Source: Apostichopus japonicus (taxonomy: Eukaryota; Echinodermata; Holothuroidea; Aspidochirotida; Stichopodidae). Taken from it: 64,000 bases of DNA. Of the stretch, positions 60,201 to 64,000 are shown in pieces (position 1 is the first letter of the stretch; each line of letters begins with the position of its first letter). The notes under the pieces were generated by a model. It made no database searches and was not told where the DNA came from. It worked only from the letters and a program-made list of their open reading frames with translations. The stretch is taken from contig NC_092582.1 of the NCBI RefSeq assembly GCF_037975245.1, forward strand, positions 9,898,001 to 9,962,000. Reading direction: 5' to 3'. A program made the translations under genes and the position numbers.

Positions 60201-60581
60201 GATGCCTTATGTGAGTTTTAGCACCGGCAGTCGGTGTTTTAAATTGTAAAGGAACAAAAACTTCAAATAACGCGTACTAGCTCTTGTAGATATTATGTCT
60301 AATAACAAACTAATATATACAGGGATCTGCAACAGTTTCCTGTTGGAATGCAACCCTCCTTTCAAACAAACAGTAGGCCTCTATACACTTAAGTGAATAT
60401 TGTATATGTATATAATCACCGGCTATTGTTAAGTTGATAACGATCTCGAACGGGACGCTATTGTTCCTTTATCTATTAAATCTTGTTAATTGGTTGAATA
60501 ACATCGTAAACCGAACCATCGACCAGCTTTTTGAAATAACCAAAGATTGATTAAGTGATAAATTTGCCTACGACCTGCCCG

Positions 60582-60642
60582 TATATAAAAGTTATACTTT
60601 TTTTATGAGGACCAAGCCTCTTGGCGTCGAACGTCAAGGAGG
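60582..60642 (+). promoter_or_regulatory. TATA-like box followed by a 26-base hairpin
   Basis: TATATAAAAG at 60582-60591 is a strong TATA match. About 25 bases later, 60617-60642 folds (CCTCTTGGCGT against ACGTCAAGGAGG, loop CGA, one bulge, one wobble). No coding exon follows convincingly, so it may be a promoter for an unseen or non-coding transcript, or chance. Confidence 0.25.
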
Positions 60643-61745
60643 TTGAAAAATACGGGATTATATGATGAGTACGTGCGTACCCCTATAGTGTTTACCGAAC
60701 GGAATCAGTATACATTATACGAGCAACCCATTTCACAGCATCAACATGTACGCTTAGCGCACACTGCCATGTGCGCGCTAAACCAGCTCGAACACCACTG
60801 ACCTGGTGTGCATTACCGGCACACACTGAGTTCCGCGTGCGGACTGCCGCGTCACTGCATTATGCGAAAGAATTCATACCCCAGACGGATATGCGGTTCT
60901 AGACCAAAGATAACTCTGCTGCTGAATGGCTGATCGTTCGTTTTTCTGTCCCTTTCGCTCAACGGCTGCTTCTTCCTCCCGCTCTATCTTTTCCCACTTT
61001 ATCTTTGCTGGCAATCTCTCCTTCTACCGCCCCCTACCACCCCTTCCATCCCTTCCGCCCCTTCCACTCCTTACCAGAGACCTAGGAACCGGTTACTGGA
61101 AGGATGATAGAGAGGGTGGGGAATGGGGGGGGGGTTGGGAGGGGTTTTTGGTTATGGAATTGGAAGTGGGATATTAGTGAACATTATGTCTTAATATCGT
61201 TGTAGCTATTTTGTGCAAATTATTTTCTGCATTAGCCTGCGGTCAAAAATCGTTGGTTTGGTCAAAAGAAGTAGGCTGAAAAGGTAACCCAAACTATGGA
61301 AATTAGCTATATATTGACTCTTTGTCTTAGGTTCTGTGTCAGCCGGTAAACAAAAAACCCACAGAGTTAACGAATTCCTTACGTTTTGTGACTGTATACC
61401 TTTGCTTTTAATACTTAAATCTATAATTACCTAAACAATAGTGAAGAAAATTCCAACACGCTGTGTGGGCAAATATTACCGCCAGTATTAAAACAAATAC
61501 AATAATTGTTTTCATCGATAAGATTGTCTCCTTTTTGACATCTGTAAATGGAAAAGTTCATGCAAGCCAAAGATCTAACAGTATCAGCAAAATAACCTCA
61601 ATTTTCTTATCAAGCTTGCAGATCGCGATCGAAGGGTGGATAACTATTGTCCTTTTATTCTGCAGTGTTGGATACTGTTATTAATATTATCTTATTACAC
61701 TCTTCAAGGACGATTTTTATACAGCATTGTTATGGATGAGCAGTC

Positions 61746-61749
<4 letters not shown>

Positions 61750-61820
<71 letters not shown>
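61750..61820. repeat. (AT)n microsatellite
   Basis: This is the longest pure AT repeat in the window, about 70 bases. Confidence 0.9.
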
Positions 61821-61824
<4 letters not shown>

Positions 61825-61882
61825 GGTTGGCGTCCATCTTGACGCAGAGTGCTCTATGTCCGGTGGACAGAGCGGGATATAT

Positions 61883-61909
61883 GTTGAGACTAGTGAGACT
61901 AGTCTCAAC
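61883..61909. other. Perfect 12-bp hairpin with 3-base loop
   Basis: GTTGAGACTAGT and ACTAGTCTCAAC are exact inverses around GAG. It lies 60 bases after the long AT repeat. Confidence 0.85.
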
Positions 61910-62757
61910 AAATTCGTATTAGCTTACCATATGCCGAATGTAGGCTACATTGTTTTGGAGAAGAAAAAACCCGAAAAATCTGGCTAAAACATGAAATAAT
62001 GTTTGGTGACCATGTTGTGTTTACTGTTTAATACATTCTGGTATATAGATGATGGCTGAAATCTTTATGTTTTTCTTCAGTTCTTTCTTTTTAGTTGTGC
62101 ATATATGTACATGTGACCGGTTTTTCATGGTCGTACCGGGTCAATCAATACCCTATGTATCTCAATATAAACGTGGCATTCTTACGTTCGGGTTTTCAAT
62201 TAAAGTCACAGTATGATTTCTATGGGATGTTAGAATTCGGTGCTTTGTGATCATTCGCTGGTTGGTTTAAAGAATAACTTTAAAAGATTCATGGTGAGCT
62301 GGGCCTGAGACCTTGGCGAACTCAAATGGAGTCCCAGGTTGCCATGCCAAAACAAAATAGGGTTATAGATATTAAGTGGATTGTAAGGAGTTCATTCTGT
62401 TACTATAGAATAGCAGGTAATCTTCACTCGTGTATATATGAACTATCGGTAACAATTTCTTGACAAACATCTATGCACATATAACAAAACAGAACAATAG
62501 TTTTCACTTATAAAATTCAAAGAGACCTATACGAATAAACTGACAGAAGGGTGTTGCAATGGAGGCAAAATTGATCAAAATTGTCAAAACAGGATCGCAA
62601 ACTACAATGCAAGGTTATGAGGATATAGGGGTCTAGTTAAATGATATAGGCAGGGTGGACATTGTGGGTGGGGTTCGGGGTATGGGGGGGTATGGGCGTT
62701 GTTTGATGATGTCGAGGTTAAGTTTCATGATATGGACCTGTATAAGTTTGACAGTTT

Positions 62758-63136
62758 TATGACCTAGGACAAGCGTTTCATGAAATAGGGGTGCAGTTTT
62801 ATGAACTAGGACAAGAGTTCCATGAAATAGGGGTGCAGTTTAATGACCTTGGACAAGAGGTCTATGAAATAGGGGTGTAGTTTCATGACCTAGGACAAGA
62901 GTTCCATAAAAAAGGGTGCGGTCTCATGAACTTGGACAATAGTTCCATAAATATGGGTGACCTTGGACAAGAGCTCTTCGAAATAGGGGTGAAGTTTCGA
63001 GACATAGGACAAGAGTTCCATGAAATAGGGGTGTAGTTTTATGACCTAGGACAAGAATTCCTTGAAATAGGGGTGCAGTTTCGTGACCTAGGACAAGAGT
63101 TTCGTGAAATAGGGATGTGTAGTTTCATGACGTTGG
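62758..63136 (+). repeat. 42-bp minisatellite, nine copies
   Basis: Units of the type CCTAGGACAAGAGTTCCATG then AAATAGGGGTGCAGTTT repeat at 42-base spacing (62764, 62806, 62848 and so on); one unit is about 10 bases shorter. The GGACAA core occurs nine times. Stop codons in several frames argue against coding. Confidence 0.9.
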
Positions 63137-64000
63137 CTCTACCGAAGAGCATTGCAAGTGACTACCTATGTTTGAATATTCAAATTCTCTCAATACATTT
63201 GTTTACAACTGTAAAACACTACTTATTTAAAATAAACATCAAAGTATAACATATATAGGCACATGTTAACTAAACTATATACACCACTAAAATCGAATAC
63301 AACATAACCCCATATTTTTTTTGTGTTTTTTTTGCACCATTTTATATTTTAAATTCAACGCAATGGCATGTATATTTCAGTCTTCCCCATGTCTTCAAAC
63401 TATAGCAAGTTGACTAATTGAACTGAGAAAATATATCACACAGCCAACATGAGTACCGTGAGAGATGTGTAGAAAGTAACATTTCTCATACAGTAAGTAA
63501 AATACAATTAGCTATATCAAAAACATGCATGCCCGATCCAAACTACCAAAATAATCTTGCGTTATTGGCTATAATTGCAATCAAAGCAATGTGACGAGCA
63601 AGGGCGGCGGAATCACTTTTATTCTGGGGGGGGGGGGGGGGCACCAACGTCGAAGGGCACTTTGCAGAAATTCGATTGGACTGATGCAGCCTGATATTTA
63701 GTACCCATTATAACTCTTCTTGTATTATCTTATTTGCGTATGCACATCACTCCATCAACGCCCCCCCCCCTTCACCCTCAAGGAAAAAATGCATACTAGC
63801 ACTGCAATATCCAATGTGCAAATTGGGAAACGAGGAACAAGTTTTCTATCGAGACAAAATGAGGTGAAATCATTATAAAGTCCAAGTCCCTGCACACGTA
63901 CGCGATCGATACATGCATGAAACCAAATGAAATATGTCAAAATACGAAAGGATGGGGTAGGTTATGGGATATTAAAACTATACTCATTATTCATAATAGG
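63137..64000. other. Right end of window, no feature
   Basis: AT-rich sequence with a G run at 63627-63642 and a C run near 63762. No exon, RNA or element end was recognised. Confidence 0.5.

Larger units (their letters stand above)
47541..60581. other. Long gene-poor region
   Basis: About 13 kb without a supportable exon on either strand. Open frames here are short, of low complexity or lack splice context. It contains AT microsatellites, many C and G runs (for example 51862-51880, 56659-56673, 58679-58689), a pyrimidine/purine-rich stretch near 54120-54180 and a perfect 10-bp hairpin at 56398-56432. Confidence 0.5.

Noticed and set aside
1-64000. CRISPR arrays, prokaryotic operons, rRNA genes, retroviral or reverse-transcriptase frames
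   Set aside because: None was seen. The tandem repeats present lack CRISPR-like unique spacers, and no conserved RT or integrase motifs occur in open frames.

Overview
The window looks like nuclear DNA of a marine deuterostome, most likely an echinoderm and possibly a sea cucumber. This is an inference. It rests on a BRD4-type BET gene with a bilaterian C-terminal motif, metazoan GT-AG introns, AT-rich introns, many (AT)n and poly-G/poly-C tracts, and abundant hAT-like and foldback repeats. No bacterial, organellar or viral coding region was seen.

Region 1 (1-23165, + strand) is the 3' two thirds of a BRD4/BET gene, cut by the left window edge. Eighteen coding exons in consistent splice phase encode about 1,079 residues. 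In order they give the linker before bromodomain 2 (BD2), BD2, an acidic-serine and basic coiled segment, the ET domain, a Ser/Asp/Glu (SEED-like) segment, a long Pro/Ala-rich region, a charged coiled coil and a C-terminal motif like the P-TEFb-binding end of long BRD4. The intron between BD2 exons carries a tandem duplication whose first copy has lost its exon. Other introns hold a 75-bp satellite, a tRNA-like SINE head, two copies of a repeat with a hammerhead-ribozyme-like core, and a 23-26-bp minisatellite. Read-through of the largest intron would give a short BET isoform with its own polyadenylation signals.

Region 2 (about 23.2-31.3 kb) is gene-poor and holds two copies of a foldback MITE family. 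At 31.35-31.65 kb a TATA-driven first exon encodes a signal peptide and the start of what looks like a cadherin repeat. Its downstream exons were not found.

Region 3 (34303-42134) is the most interesting part. It is a 7.8-kb block bounded by inverted CACGCTAAGAAC termini, flanked by TA on both sides, with a 16-bp subterminal repeat at both ends and a ~150-bp-arm foldback beside the left end. The only gene recognised inside is a seven-exon minus-strand gene for a SAM-domain protein that resembles the SAMD3-like family. It starts about 290 bp from the right terminus. It carries one in-frame stop and one frameshift. I read the block as a candidate DNA transposon, or a host gene captured by one, with no recognisable transposase.

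Region 4 (42.1-64 kb) has no supportable gene. It holds a hAT-like element with a perfect 8-bp target duplication (43214-44026), a second hAT-like family (47238-47532, perfect 8-bp duplication, plus a longer relative at 44733-46391 containing a polypurine tract and a nested copy), AT microsatellites, several perfect hairpins and a nine-copy 42-bp minisatellite near the right end.
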